A stretch of 64,000 bases of DNA. Source: Myxococcaceae bacterium. Lineage in GTDB: Bacteria > Myxococcota > Myxococcia > Myxococcales > Myxococcaceae. Of the stretch, positions 35,760 through 43,255 are shown piece after piece. The DNA lies in the NCBI GenBank assembly GCA_017881265.1, contig JADGRA010000080.1:62001-126000 (forward strand), in the 5' to 3' direction. The notes under the pieces were generated by a model. It was not told the DNA's origin and searched no databases. It was given only the letters and a program-made list of their open reading frames with translations. Numbering within the stretch: position 1 is the stretch's first letter; every line of letters begins with the position of its first letter. The position numbers and the translations under genes are program-made.

Positions 35760-37202
35760 CTACGGCGCGCGGGCCAGCGGGACGGCCGGCGCCCGTGCCA
35801 GACGGGCCAGGTGCCTTCCAAAGGCGCGCATCACCCACAGGTGCACCAGCGCCTGTGTCACCTGGTAGACGTACCAGGGCAGGGTGGGGCTGAAGTCATG
35901 CACCGCGGCCAGGATGTCATGCGCGCCCGGCACCTCCCGGAATTCCAGCCGCCCCCGCCGCTCGCCGTCCGTCCGCACCAGACGGCCCCCCGTCAGGTAG
36001 AAGAGTTCCACCCCGGGGTCGCGCTGCGCCGGGGCCACCGTCAGCTCGAGCAGGGGCGTGCGCAAGGGCGGGGCGAAGAATTGGCACCGCCCGTCCGCGC
36101 TCGCCTCCACCCGTAGCAGCGGGTGGAAGTAGTGCGGCAGCCAGTGCAGGTACTCGTCCGCCACCCGTTGTGCCGTCCAGCCGGGCGGCAAGACGAGGCG
36201 CTGCACACTGCGGACGTCGTGCTTCTCTCCGGCGGCCCGCGCCGCCAACGTCAGGGTGCGACGGCTGTGCGAAGACGGGCGCGTCACCCGGGGCTGCGCC
36301 TGAAGGGCCTTCCGCAGCGTCTGCTCGAGGCCGAGGCCCGGCACGCCGAGGCGCTCCTGCAGCCGCCGGTCGTGCGCCGTCATCGGGTGCCGCAAGCTCT
36401 GGACCAGCGGGGCCACCAGTTCGCGCGGCGCCCCGGTGATGAGGCTGACCCACAATGTGGACAGCCCCGGGCTGAAGAAGCGGACGGGAAACAGCGTTCT
36501 GTGCAGCCCGAGGGCGTCGGCCGTCCCTGAAATCAACCGGGCGTAGTCCACGACGTCGGGGCCACCGATGTCGAAGGACTGCTGTTCCAGCCCCGGGGCG
36601 TCCAGCGAGCGGCGGAGTAGCTCCACCACGTCCTGCAGCGCGATGGGCTGGGTGGGCGTGCGCGTCCAGCGGGGCAGCGCCATCACCGGCAGCCGGCGCA
36701 CCAGCTTCTCGATGATGCGGAAGGAGGAGCTCTCCGGGCCGATGACGAGTCCGGCGCGCAAGGCCACCACCGGCGTCGCCGCGGCGCGCAGCGTCTCCTC
36801 GACTTCCAGCCGGCTGGCCAGGTGCGCCGAGAGGCGCTCCGCCTGCGGGATCAGGCCACCCAGGTACACCAGCCGGCGCAGGCCGGCGCGCGCTGCCCCG
36901 CGCGCGAAGTTGTCGGCGAGCAGGACGTCCAGGTCCGCGAAGCTGGCCTGGGTGAGACGGGCCGACGGCAGCATGGAATGCACCAGATAGACGCCCACGT
37001 CGGCCCCAGCCAGTGCACGCTCCGTCTCCAGCGCCGAGAACAGGTCGCAACTCCGCCAGCGCACGCCCGGCGCCCCGGCCGGAGGCTCGGGCGTGTCGGC
37101 TCGACCGGCCCGGGTGAGCGCGAGCACCTGGTGCGTGGTCTTCAGCGCTTCGATGAGGGCACGACCCACGTAGCCGGTCGCTCCGGCGATGGCGACGCGC
37201 AT
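35760..37202 (-). CDS. NAD(P)-binding SDR protein with DUF2867 tail
   Basis: A 480-residue protein. The N-terminal atypical short-chain dehydrogenase domain starts with AIAGATGYVGRALIEAL (dinucleotide loop) and contains LVYLGGLIP and the helix RLEVEETLRAA of the NmrA/epimerase type. The C-terminal part (about 330-470) matches the DUF2867 pattern, including the LELTVAPAQRDPGVELFYL block and a final membrane-like segment LPWYVYQVTQALVHLWVM. It may be a membrane-associated sugar or quinone oxidoreductase; the substrate is unknown. Confidence 0.85.
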   Translation of the reverse strand: MRVAIAGATGYVGRALIEALKTTHQVLALTRAGRADTPEPPAGAPGVRWRSCDLFSALETERALAGADVGVYLVHSMLPSARLTQASFADLDVLLADNFARGAARAGLRRLVYLGGLIPQAERLSAHLASRLEVEETLRAAATPVVALRAGLVIGPESSSFRIIEKLVRRLPVMALPRWTRTPTQPIALQDVVELLRRSLDAPGLEQQSFDIGGPDVVDYARLISGTADALGLHRTLFPVRFFSPGLSTLWVSLITGAPRELVAPLVQSLRHPMTAHDRRLQERLGVPGLGLEQTLRKALQAQPRVTRPSSHSRRTLTLAARAAGEKHDVRSVQRLVLPPGWTAQRVADEYLHWLPHYFHPLLRVEASADGRCQFFAPPLRTPLLELTVAPAQRDPGVELFYLTGGRLVRTDGERRGRLEFREVPGAHDILAAVHDFSPTLPWYVYQVTQALVHLWVMRAFGRHLARLARAPAVPLARAP

Positions 37203-37307
37203 CAGCGCGTCCCGCCGGCCGCGCCGGCGTGGTGGAAGGGGTTTCCGCCCCGCACCGCGCGGGGCAGACCCAAGCGACCGGGAAGCACGTCACCCATGCG
37301 CCTCACG

Positions 37308-38657
37308 CTAACCGGTGACCGTCCCCGGTGCCCCCTCGACCTCGCGCGGGACGGCTTCCGTCTCCACGCGCGGGCGACTCGGCGGGGGCGGCTTCAGCAC
37401 GCGGCTGAGCGCAGTGTCGCGAAAATAGTCGCAGGCCGGAGTCGGCGTGCGTTCAAGCGTGTCGAAGTCGACGTGGTACAGCCCGAAGCGAGGGCCCCAG
37501 CCCTCGAGCCATTCGAAGTTGTCGAGCAGCGACCAGTACAGGTAGCCGCGTACGTCCACGCCGGAGGCCAGCGCCCCGAGGAGTGCCTGCCAGTGCGTGT
37601 AGAGGTAGGCGCTCCGCCGGTCGCCTCGGCGGTCGTCGATGCCGTTCTCTGTCACCCAGATGGGCAGGCCATAGCGGCGCACCGCCTGCAGCGTCTGCTC
37701 GAAGCCCTCCGGGTACTGCTCCCACCCAATGTCGGTGAGGCCCCGGCGCAGGGGGTCGCGGTAGTGAAATTCGAAGAAGGGCTTGCGCGGCACGAAGCGC
37801 AAATGGGCGCGCGTGTAGTAGTTGACGCCGACGAAATCCAAGCTGTTGCGCCCGTTGGCGATTTCGGTGTGGGTGCTGAACAGCCCTGGCATCCGCACCC
37901 GCAGCGTCCCGGTACACAGCGCTTCCAGAAAGGCGTGGTTGTACGCGGCGTCGGTGAGGCGCACCAGCGCATGGTCCAGCGGGTGCCAGCTGCGGTCGGC
38001 GGCGAACGACAGCATGTTCTGGCTGGTTCCCACCGGGACCGGGCCGATGGCGAGGTGCAGCTCCTCGCGCGCCGCGACGTGCGCCCGCGCCATGTTGGCC
38101 AACGCCGGCAAGGCCAGGTTCGGGTCGGCGATGCCCGGTGGGATGACGCCGCGGACGTAGCCGCCCAGCATCAGGACCACCGGCTCGTTGAAGGTGAGCA
38201 CCAGGGCGTCCAGCCCGCGCAGTACCGACGTGCAGGCCCGGGCGTAGGCGCGGAACGCGGCGACGCTTTCCGGCGTGTGCCACGGCGTTTCGGTGTGAAA
38301 CCACTTCGGGTGGGTGAAGTGGTGCAAGGTCACCACCGGATTCAGTCCGGCGGCGCGCATTGCGAGCAGCCGCGAGCGGTACGCCTCGAGCATTCCCTCG
38401 TCGAAGCGCCCGCGCTCCGGCTCGATGCGCGCCCACTCCAGGCTGATGCGGAACGCGCCGGCTCCCACGTCACGCGCGAGCTGGTAGTCGTCCTCGTAGC
38501 GGTTCCAGTGGTCGACGCCGGCACCGGCGAAGTGGCGCAAACTCTGCGAGCGTTCCCACTGGCTCCAGTCGTTTTCGATGTTGCCTTCCACCTGATAGGC
38601 GGCCGTGGCAACACCAAAGACGAAGTTGGGGGGAAAGATGAGCTTGCTTGCGTGCAT
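37308..38657 (-). CDS. Glycoside hydrolase family 1 beta-glucosidase
   Basis: A 449-residue (beta/alpha)8 GH1 enzyme. FVFGVATAAYQVEG near residue 10 is the family start. The acid/base Glu is in TFNEP near residue 157, and the nucleophile Glu in VTENG near residue 336. The aglycone-side loop GYLYWSLLDNFEWLEGWGPRFG is also conserved. No signal peptide, so it is cytoplasmic and acts on imported beta-glucosides. The C-terminus has an extra Pro/Arg-rich tail of about 25 residues. The start is uncertain: ATG at 38657 suits the fold, while GTG at 38705 adds 16 residues. Confidence 0.88.
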   Translation of the reverse strand: MHASKLIFPPNFVFGVATAAYQVEGNIENDWSQWERSQSLRHFAGAGVDHWNRYEDDYQLARDVGAGAFRISLEWARIEPERGRFDEGMLEAYRSRLLAMRAAGLNPVVTLHHFTHPKWFHTETPWHTPESVAAFRAYARACTSVLRGLDALVLTFNEPVVLMLGGYVRGVIPPGIADPNLALPALANMARAHVAAREELHLAIGPVPVGTSQNMLSFAADRSWHPLDHALVRLTDAAYNHAFLEALCTGTLRVRMPGLFSTHTEIANGRNSLDFVGVNYYTRAHLRFVPRKPFFEFHYRDPLRRGLTDIGWEQYPEGFEQTLQAVRRYGLPIWVTENGIDDRRGDRRSAYLYTHWQALLGALASGVDVRGYLYWSLLDNFEWLEGWGPRFGLYHVDFDTLERTPTPACDYFRDTALSRVLKPPPPSRPRVETEAVPREVEGAPGTVTG

Positions 38658-38698
38658 TCTCGGGTTGGCGTGAGACCCTAGCGTGAACGCGCCATTCG

Positions 38699-38727
38699 TT
38701 GACACGTCGCACGAGCGTCACTAGCAT
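38699..38727 (+). promoter_or_regulatory. Sigma-70-type promoter of the 27-residue basic gene
   Basis: The -35 box TTGACA (38699-38704) matches consensus and is 17 nt from TAGCAT (38722-38727), a good -10. Transcription would start near 38734, leaving a leader of about 24 nt that contains GGAGG. It is the best promoter visible in the window. Confidence 0.7.
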
Positions 38728-38757
38728 CACACGCTGCATCTCAACCGGAGGGACGCG

Positions 38758-38841
38758 ATGGCAGCGAAAAAGAGGAAGACCGCAAAGAAGAAGCCCGCCG
38801 CCAGAAAGACGAAGAAGAAGACGACGCGGAGGAAGAAGTAG
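38758..38841 (+). CDS. 27-residue Lys/Arg-rich basic protein
   Basis: The peptide has 27 residues, 16 of them Lys or Arg, with the rest Ala, Thr, Pro and the initial Met (MAAKKRKTAKKKPAARKTKK and a KTTRRKK tail). The start has a strong GGAGG ribosome-binding site 6 nt upstream, a consensus promoter before it and an intrinsic terminator after it. It ends with two adjacent TAG codons. GC content is about 54 percent, much lower than its neighbours, because of AAG/AAA codons. It resembles the basic tails of H1/HU-like bacterial proteins, so binding of DNA or RNA is likely. No family can be named. Confidence 0.75.
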   Translation: MAAKKRKTAKKKPAARKTKKKTTRRKK

Positions 38842-38877
38842 TAGCGGCGCGCCTCCGTCTCGCTCGGGATGGATGAG

Positions 38878-38918
38878 ACGGCCCGGGGCCCTCACCAAGG
38901 CTCGGGCCGTTTTAATTT
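38878..38918 (+). terminator. Intrinsic terminator after the basic-protein gene
   Basis: Stem ACGGCCCG (38878-38885) pairs perfectly with CGGGCCGT (38903-38910), and the RNA then runs into TTTTAATTT. The loop is about 17 nt and may close further by two more pairs. It separates the basic-protein gene from the NFACT gene 22 nt later. Confidence 0.85.
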
Positions 38919-38939
38919 CCCTTCCCCTTCAGCCCCACC

Positions 38940-40334
38940 GTGTCGCTGCGCCCGGCCGAGCTCGCCATCGTCACCGCCGCGCTGCGCGCCGCGTTGTCGG
39001 GCGCAGTCGTCCAAAAAGTCGGTAGCCCTGCGCCCCTGCGGGTGGAACTCGAGGTCCGGCGTCCCGGACGCACCTGCCGGCTGGTGGTGTGCGCCGAGCC
39101 GGAGGCGGCGCGTCTGTCTCTGGCCAGCGTCCGCACTGCGGCCACCGGCGCGCCCTCCCCCTGGCTGTTGCGGCTGCGGAAAGAATTGGTCGGCTCGCGG
39201 CTGAGCGCGCTCGAGCAAACCGGCGCCCGGGAGGTGGAACTCCGCTTCGACCGGCAGGGCAGCCCTCGCACCCTGGTGCTGGAAGCGAGCGCCCCGGGCG
39301 CGTTGCTCCTCCTCGGCGAGGGGCGTCGGCCGCTCGCCGCCTCCGGCGAGAAGGCGCGAGAGCCCCGGCCCCCGACGCCCGTTCCCGAGCGGGCGGCGCC
39401 CTCCCGCCTGCCAGCCCTCTCCGACCCGCTCGCCCTCGGGCTGGCCGTCGAGGCGCTCTTCTCAGAGAAGGAGGCTGGCGCCCGTGCTGTGGCACTGCGC
39501 CGGCAGCGGGTGCAACCCCTGCGCACGCGCGTGGAACGCCTGCGGCGGACGCTGGAAAAGGTGCGGGTCGAGGCAAGCCGGACCGGCGCCGCCGAGGAGC
39601 AGCGCCGCTTCGGCGAGCTCCTGCGCCAGAACATCGCCGCGGTCCCCCGTGGTGCGCGCGAGGTGCTGCTGGTTGAGTACAGCGCCGAGGGCACTCGCCC
39701 GGTGTCGGTGCCCCTCGAGCCGGGGCTGGACGCGCGCGCCCAGGCCGAACGGTACTTCCAGCAGTACCGCCGGCTGAGCCGCGGCAGCGCCCGCGCCAGC
39801 GCGCGACTGGCGGAGTTGCAGGAGGAGTTCGCCGCGGCCGAGGCGGAACTGGCCGCCGCGCGCGCGGTGCCGGATGCGGAGCTCCTCGCAGGGCCTGCCG
39901 CACTGGCCCCACGCACGGCCCGGCTTCCGCCTCGCACCCATCAGCCCTACCGCGTCTTTCACGCTCGGTCCGGGGACCGCATCCTCGTCGGCCGCGCCGG
40001 CCGCGACAACGACGCGCTGACCTTCGGCGTGGCCCGCCCCGATGACCTCTGGCTCCACGCCCGCGGCATTCCCGGAGCCCACGTCGTCGTGCCGATGGCC
40101 CGGGGGGCCGAGGTCCCGCAGGAGACGCTGCTCGACGCCGCCCACCTGGCGCTGCACCACGCGCGCGGCGCCGGCGCGGACCGGGGCGAGGTGAGCTACA
40201 CGCGGGCAAAGTTCGTCCGGCGCGTCAAAGGCGCGGCCCCCGGGGCAGTCAGCTATTCGCGCGAGAAGACGTTCCTCGTCCGGCTCGAGCCAGGACGTCT
40301 GGAGCGACTGCTCGCCTCGCGGGAGGAGCCGTGA
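38940..40334 (+). CDS. NFACT-family protein (RqcH/Tae2-like)
   Basis: A 464-residue protein of the NFACT (FbpA/Tae2) family. The C-terminal NFACT-R domain carries DDLWLHARGIPGAHVVVP near residue 365 and the conserved SYTRAKFVRR and SYSREKTFLV segments. The N-terminal NFACT-N domain is present but compact, and a coiled coil (about 175-310) links them. Family members bind stalled 50S-tRNA complexes, and RqcH adds Ala tails in ribosome quality control. This one is shorter than typical RqcH (about 560 residues), so tailing activity is uncertain. GTG start; its stop overlaps the next gene (GTGA). Confidence 0.85.
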   Translation: MSLRPAELAIVTAALRAALSGAVVQKVGSPAPLRVELEVRRPGRTCRLVVCAEPEAARLSLASVRTAATGAPSPWLLRLRKELVGSRLSALEQTGAREVELRFDRQGSPRTLVLEASAPGALLLLGEGRRPLAASGEKAREPRPPTPVPERAAPSRLPALSDPLALGLAVEALFSEKEAGARAVALRRQRVQPLRTRVERLRRTLEKVRVEASRTGAAEEQRRFGELLRQNIAAVPRGAREVLLVEYSAEGTRPVSVPLEPGLDARAQAERYFQQYRRLSRGSARASARLAELQEEFAAAEAELAAARAVPDAELLAGPAALAPRTARLPPRTHQPYRVFHARSGDRILVGRAGRDNDALTFGVARPDDLWLHARGIPGAHVVVPMARGAEVPQETLLDAAHLALHHARGAGADRGEVSYTRAKFVRRVKGAAPGAVSYSREKTFLVRLEPGRLERLLASREEP

Positions 40335-40924
40335 CGCCCATCCCGGCTGCCACGTCCGTCTGCGCACGCTGCAGCGTCCACCTGGGGCGCTCATGCTGCG
40401 AAGCGAACGACGGTGAGCCGCTCGCCACCCTCACCCGCGCCGACGTGGAGCGTGTTCAGCGCGCCACCCACCGAGCGCGCGACACCTTCGTGGAACAGGA
40501 AGTCTTCGAGGAAGGACAAGCCCGGGCCTACGAAGCCCTCCGGCCCGGCTGGCGCGGCTACTTCCGTCACGTGACGGTGCGGCTGACACTGGCGCGCGCC
40601 GGCGGAGCGTGCGTCTTCTTTCAACGCGAACGCGGGTGCACCCTCTCCCCGGACGTCCGACCCACCGCCTGCCTCCTCTACCCGTTCGAGCCGGCCGAGG
40701 ACGGCGCCTGGACGCTGGCGGTCGAGCGGGAAGGCTCCGTCGCACTGGCGCTCGCCTCGGGCCAGCCGCGCTGCCTGGCGGTGGAGGAGGCGGACGGCCG
40801 CGGAGCGTTGCTGCGGATGTTTGGCCTCACCCCGGAGTCGCTTCGGGACCTCGGAAGGCGCCTGCGCGCTGAAGTGCAAGCCCACGGCGCCTCGGACGGC
40901 GGCCGCGGGCGTCGCCCGGCTTGA
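40331..40924 (+). CDS. YkgJ-type cysteine-cluster protein
   Basis: A 197-residue protein with an N-terminal CARC at residues 11-14, CC at 22-23, a central ACVFFQRERGCTLSPDVRPTAC block and a late Cys. This C-x2-C/CxxxxRPxxC pattern is that of the YkgJ family (zinc or iron-sulfur cluster chaperone-like proteins of unknown role). GTG start overlapping the NFACT stop, so the two genes are coupled. The last 25 residues are Gly/Arg-rich. Function unknown. Confidence 0.82.
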   Translation: MTPIPAATSVCARCSVHLGRSCCEANDGEPLATLTRADVERVQRATHRARDTFVEQEVFEEGQARAYEALRPGWRGYFRHVTVRLTLARAGGACVFFQRERGCTLSPDVRPTACLLYPFEPAEDGAWTLAVEREGSVALALASGQPRCLAVEEADGRGALLRMFGLTPESLRDLGRRLRAEVQAHGASDGGRGRRPA

Positions 40925-40942
40925 GTCGAGCGGCGGGCGGGC

Positions 40943-40948
40943 TAGGAT
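40943..40948 (+). promoter_or_regulatory. -10-like element for the metallopeptidase gene
   Basis: TAGGAT lies 11 nt before the GTG at 40960 and just downstream of the YkgJ stop. With no strong ribosome-binding site, a leaderless internal promoter is possible; it supports the GTG start over the TTG at 40921. Confidence 0.35.
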
Positions 40949-40959
40949 TTGTCCGCAGA

Positions 40960-41718
40960 GTGCCCTCCGACACCTCCCCGCGCCAGCTGCAGCTGCTCCA
41001 GCTCGAGCCGACCGGCACGCGCCGGTTGCCGGCGCGGGAGGTCTTGGTGGAGAAGGCCGCCGCCCTCGCCCGGTCGCTGTCGCACGAGCTGGGAGTACCG
41101 GTCCGGCTCTCGGTGACTGACAACCGGAGCACCATGGTGAGTTTCCGCCGGGCACCGGCGGCACTCCGGCTCCGGCTCCACCACATGTTTCTGGACGCCC
41201 CGGCTCCGGTGGTGCGAGCGGTGGCGGACTATGCCGGGCGGGGGCACCGCCGGGCCGGCCGCCTGCTCGACGAATTCGTCCGCCGGGAGCAGCCGCGCAT
41301 TCGACAGCACCGAGATGCGGGAGACGAGGCTCTCTCCCCCCGGGGCCAGACGTATGACCTGCGCGAGATTTTCGAGCGACTCAATGAGTCGCACTTTCAG
41401 GGTGGGGTGCGTGCAAGCATCGGCTGGGGACGCAGCCCGGGCCGCCGCCGTCGCAAGTCCATCCGCCTCGGTGTGTACGACCATCAGACGCGGGAAATCC
41501 GGCTTCACCCGGCGCTCGACCAGCCGGCGGTGCCCCGCTTCTTCGTCGAGTTCATCGTCTTCCACGAAATGCTCCACCAGGTTTTCCCCAGCTCGCACTT
41601 TCCCGGTCGGCGGACACACCATCCCCGCGCCTTCCGCGACCGCGAGAAGGCCTTCCCGCAGTACGCCGCCGCCCTTCGCTGGGAGCGCGACAACTTGAGA
41701 GTCCTGCTCGCGCGCTGA
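40960..41718 (+). CDS. Putative zinc metallopeptidase (SprT/M48-like)
   Basis: A 252-residue protein (265 from a TTG at 40921, which overlaps the YkgJ stop). The zinc motif is FIVFHEMLHQVFP (HEMLH) and a downstream HHPRAFRDREK may supply the third ligand. The N-terminal half has repeated short basic helices. The overall layout recalls SprT-like peptidases, but other key blocks were not identified, so the family is tentative. Probably cytoplasmic. Substrate unknown. Confidence 0.7.
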   Translation: MPSDTSPRQLQLLQLEPTGTRRLPAREVLVEKAAALARSLSHELGVPVRLSVTDNRSTMVSFRRAPAALRLRLHHMFLDAPAPVVRAVADYAGRGHRRAGRLLDEFVRREQPRIRQHRDAGDEALSPRGQTYDLREIFERLNESHFQGGVRASIGWGRSPGRRRRKSIRLGVYDHQTREIRLHPALDQPAVPRFFVEFIVFHEMLHQVFPSSHFPGRRTHHPRAFRDREKAFPQYAAALRWERDNLRVLLAR

Positions 41719-41777
41719 GGGTCGTCCCGGCCTGAGGCACCCTTGCGCGCTTGGCGCCGGCACCGCACACTGCAGCG

Positions 41778-43202
41778 ATGCGTCGCGCAAAAATCGTCTG
41801 TACGTTGGGCCCGGCCAGTCTCGAGCCGACGGTGCTGGAGAAGCTCCTTGCGGGCGGCATGGACGTGGCACGGGTCAACTTCTCCCACGGCACCCACGAG
41901 CAGCACGCCAAGACCATCTCCATGCTCCGGGCCGCCTCCCTCAAGGTCCGCAAGGGCGTCGGCATCCTGGGCGACCTGCAGGGCCCAAAAATACGGACCG
42001 GAAAGCTGCGCGAGGGCAGTGTCGAATTGACGCCGGGGGCGACGCTGACCATCACCACCGACGAGTCCGTCCTCGGGACGAAGGACCTGGTCTCCACCAC
42101 CTACCCCTACCTCGCCGTCGATGTGAACAACGGGGACCGCATCCTCGTGGACGACGGCCTGCTCGAGCTCAAGGTGGTGCAGACCGACAAGAAGAGCCGG
42201 GTGGTCACCGAGGTCATTCACGGCGGCACCCTCACCAACAGCAAGGGCATCAACCTTCCAGGTGTGGCGCTGCGGGCCGAAGCCTTGACGGCCAAGGACC
42301 GCGAGGACTTGGTGTTCGGCCTCAAGGCCGGCATCGACTTCATCGGCCTGTCCTTCGTGCGCCAGCCGAGCGACCTGGATCAGACGCGGGCGGCCATGGC
42401 CGAGGCGGGCCGCCAGGTCCCCATCGTCGCCAAGCTGGAGAAGCCCGAGGCCATCGCCCGGCTGGACGCCATTCTCGACCGCGCCAACGGCGTGATGGTG
42501 GCCCGTGGTGACCTCGGCGTGGAGATTCCGCCCGAGGAAGTGCCGGCCATCCAGAAGGACATCATCCGCCGGGCGAACACCAGGGGTTTGCCCGTCATCG
42601 TCGCCACGCAAATGCTGAACTCGATGATTGAGCACCCGCGGCCTACGCGGGCGGAGGCCTCGGACGTGGCCAACGCCATTTTTGACGGGGCCGATGCGCT
42701 CATGCTGTCCGGAGAGACGGCCTCGGGCGCGTACCCGGCGGAGTCCGTCCAGATGATGGACCGCATCATCCTGGCCGCCGAAAGCGCGGCGCGGATGCAG
42801 GGGCGCGTTCCCCAGCGGCTGCCGCTGACGGCCCCGGCCTCGTTTCCCGACGTCACGGCAGCCATTGCCTGCGAGGCCGCGCGTCTGTCCAACGCGGTCG
42901 CCATCGCCGCCTTCACCCTGTCCGGGGTGACGGCCCGGCTGCTCAGCCACTACCGGCCCCCCGTGCCCGTCGTCGCCTTCTCGCCGAACCAGGAAGTGCG
43001 ACGCACCCTGTCCTTGTTGTGGGGTGTGGTGCCTCGGGTACTCGAACCTCTCAACCAGCCGGAGGACATGGTGCGGCGGGTGGAGGAGGAACTGGTAAGC
43101 CGAGGTTTCGCGCGCCCGGGCGACCGGGTGGTGGTGGTCTTCGGCTCCCCGGTGGGAAAGGCCGGCAACACCAACACCGTCCGGCTGCACACCGTCTCCT
43201 AA
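41778..43202 (+). CDS. pyk: Pyruvate kinase
   Basis: Converts phosphoenolpyruvate and ADP to pyruvate and ATP in glycolysis. The 474-residue product has the barrel start KIVCTLGPAS, VNFSHGTHEQH, ILGDLQGPKIRTG, the catalytic Lys in IVAKLEKPEAI near residue 223, and the metal-binding MVARGDLGVEIP near 245, plus the QMLNSMIEHPRPTRAEASDV segment. The C-terminal allosteric domain is present. The ATG at 41778 places KIVCTLGPAS at residue 4; the upstream in-frame ATG at 41751 is unconserved. A second pyruvate kinase may exist elsewhere; not in this window. Confidence 0.95.
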   Translation: MRRAKIVCTLGPASLEPTVLEKLLAGGMDVARVNFSHGTHEQHAKTISMLRAASLKVRKGVGILGDLQGPKIRTGKLREGSVELTPGATLTITTDESVLGTKDLVSTTYPYLAVDVNNGDRILVDDGLLELKVVQTDKKSRVVTEVIHGGTLTNSKGINLPGVALRAEALTAKDREDLVFGLKAGIDFIGLSFVRQPSDLDQTRAAMAEAGRQVPIVAKLEKPEAIARLDAILDRANGVMVARGDLGVEIPPEEVPAIQKDIIRRANTRGLPVIVATQMLNSMIEHPRPTRAEASDVANAIFDGADALMLSGETASGAYPAESVQMMDRIILAAESAARMQGRVPQRLPLTAPASFPDVTAAIACEAARLSNAVAIAAFTLSGVTARLLSHYRPPVPVVAFSPNQEVRRTLSLLWGVVPRVLEPLNQPEDMVRRVEEELVSRGFARPGDRVVVVFGSPVGKAGNTNTVRLHTVS

Positions 43203-43241
43203 AGGCGCGGCGCGTCACCCCCTGCCGTTGGTCGGCTTCGC

Positions 43242-43247
43242 TAGGCT
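43242..43247 (+). promoter_or_regulatory. -10-like element for the amidohydrolase gene
   Basis: TAGGCT lies 8 nt before the GTG start of the amidohydrolase, with no Shine-Dalgarno sequence. Confidence 0.35.
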
Positions 43248-43255
43248 TCGCACCC

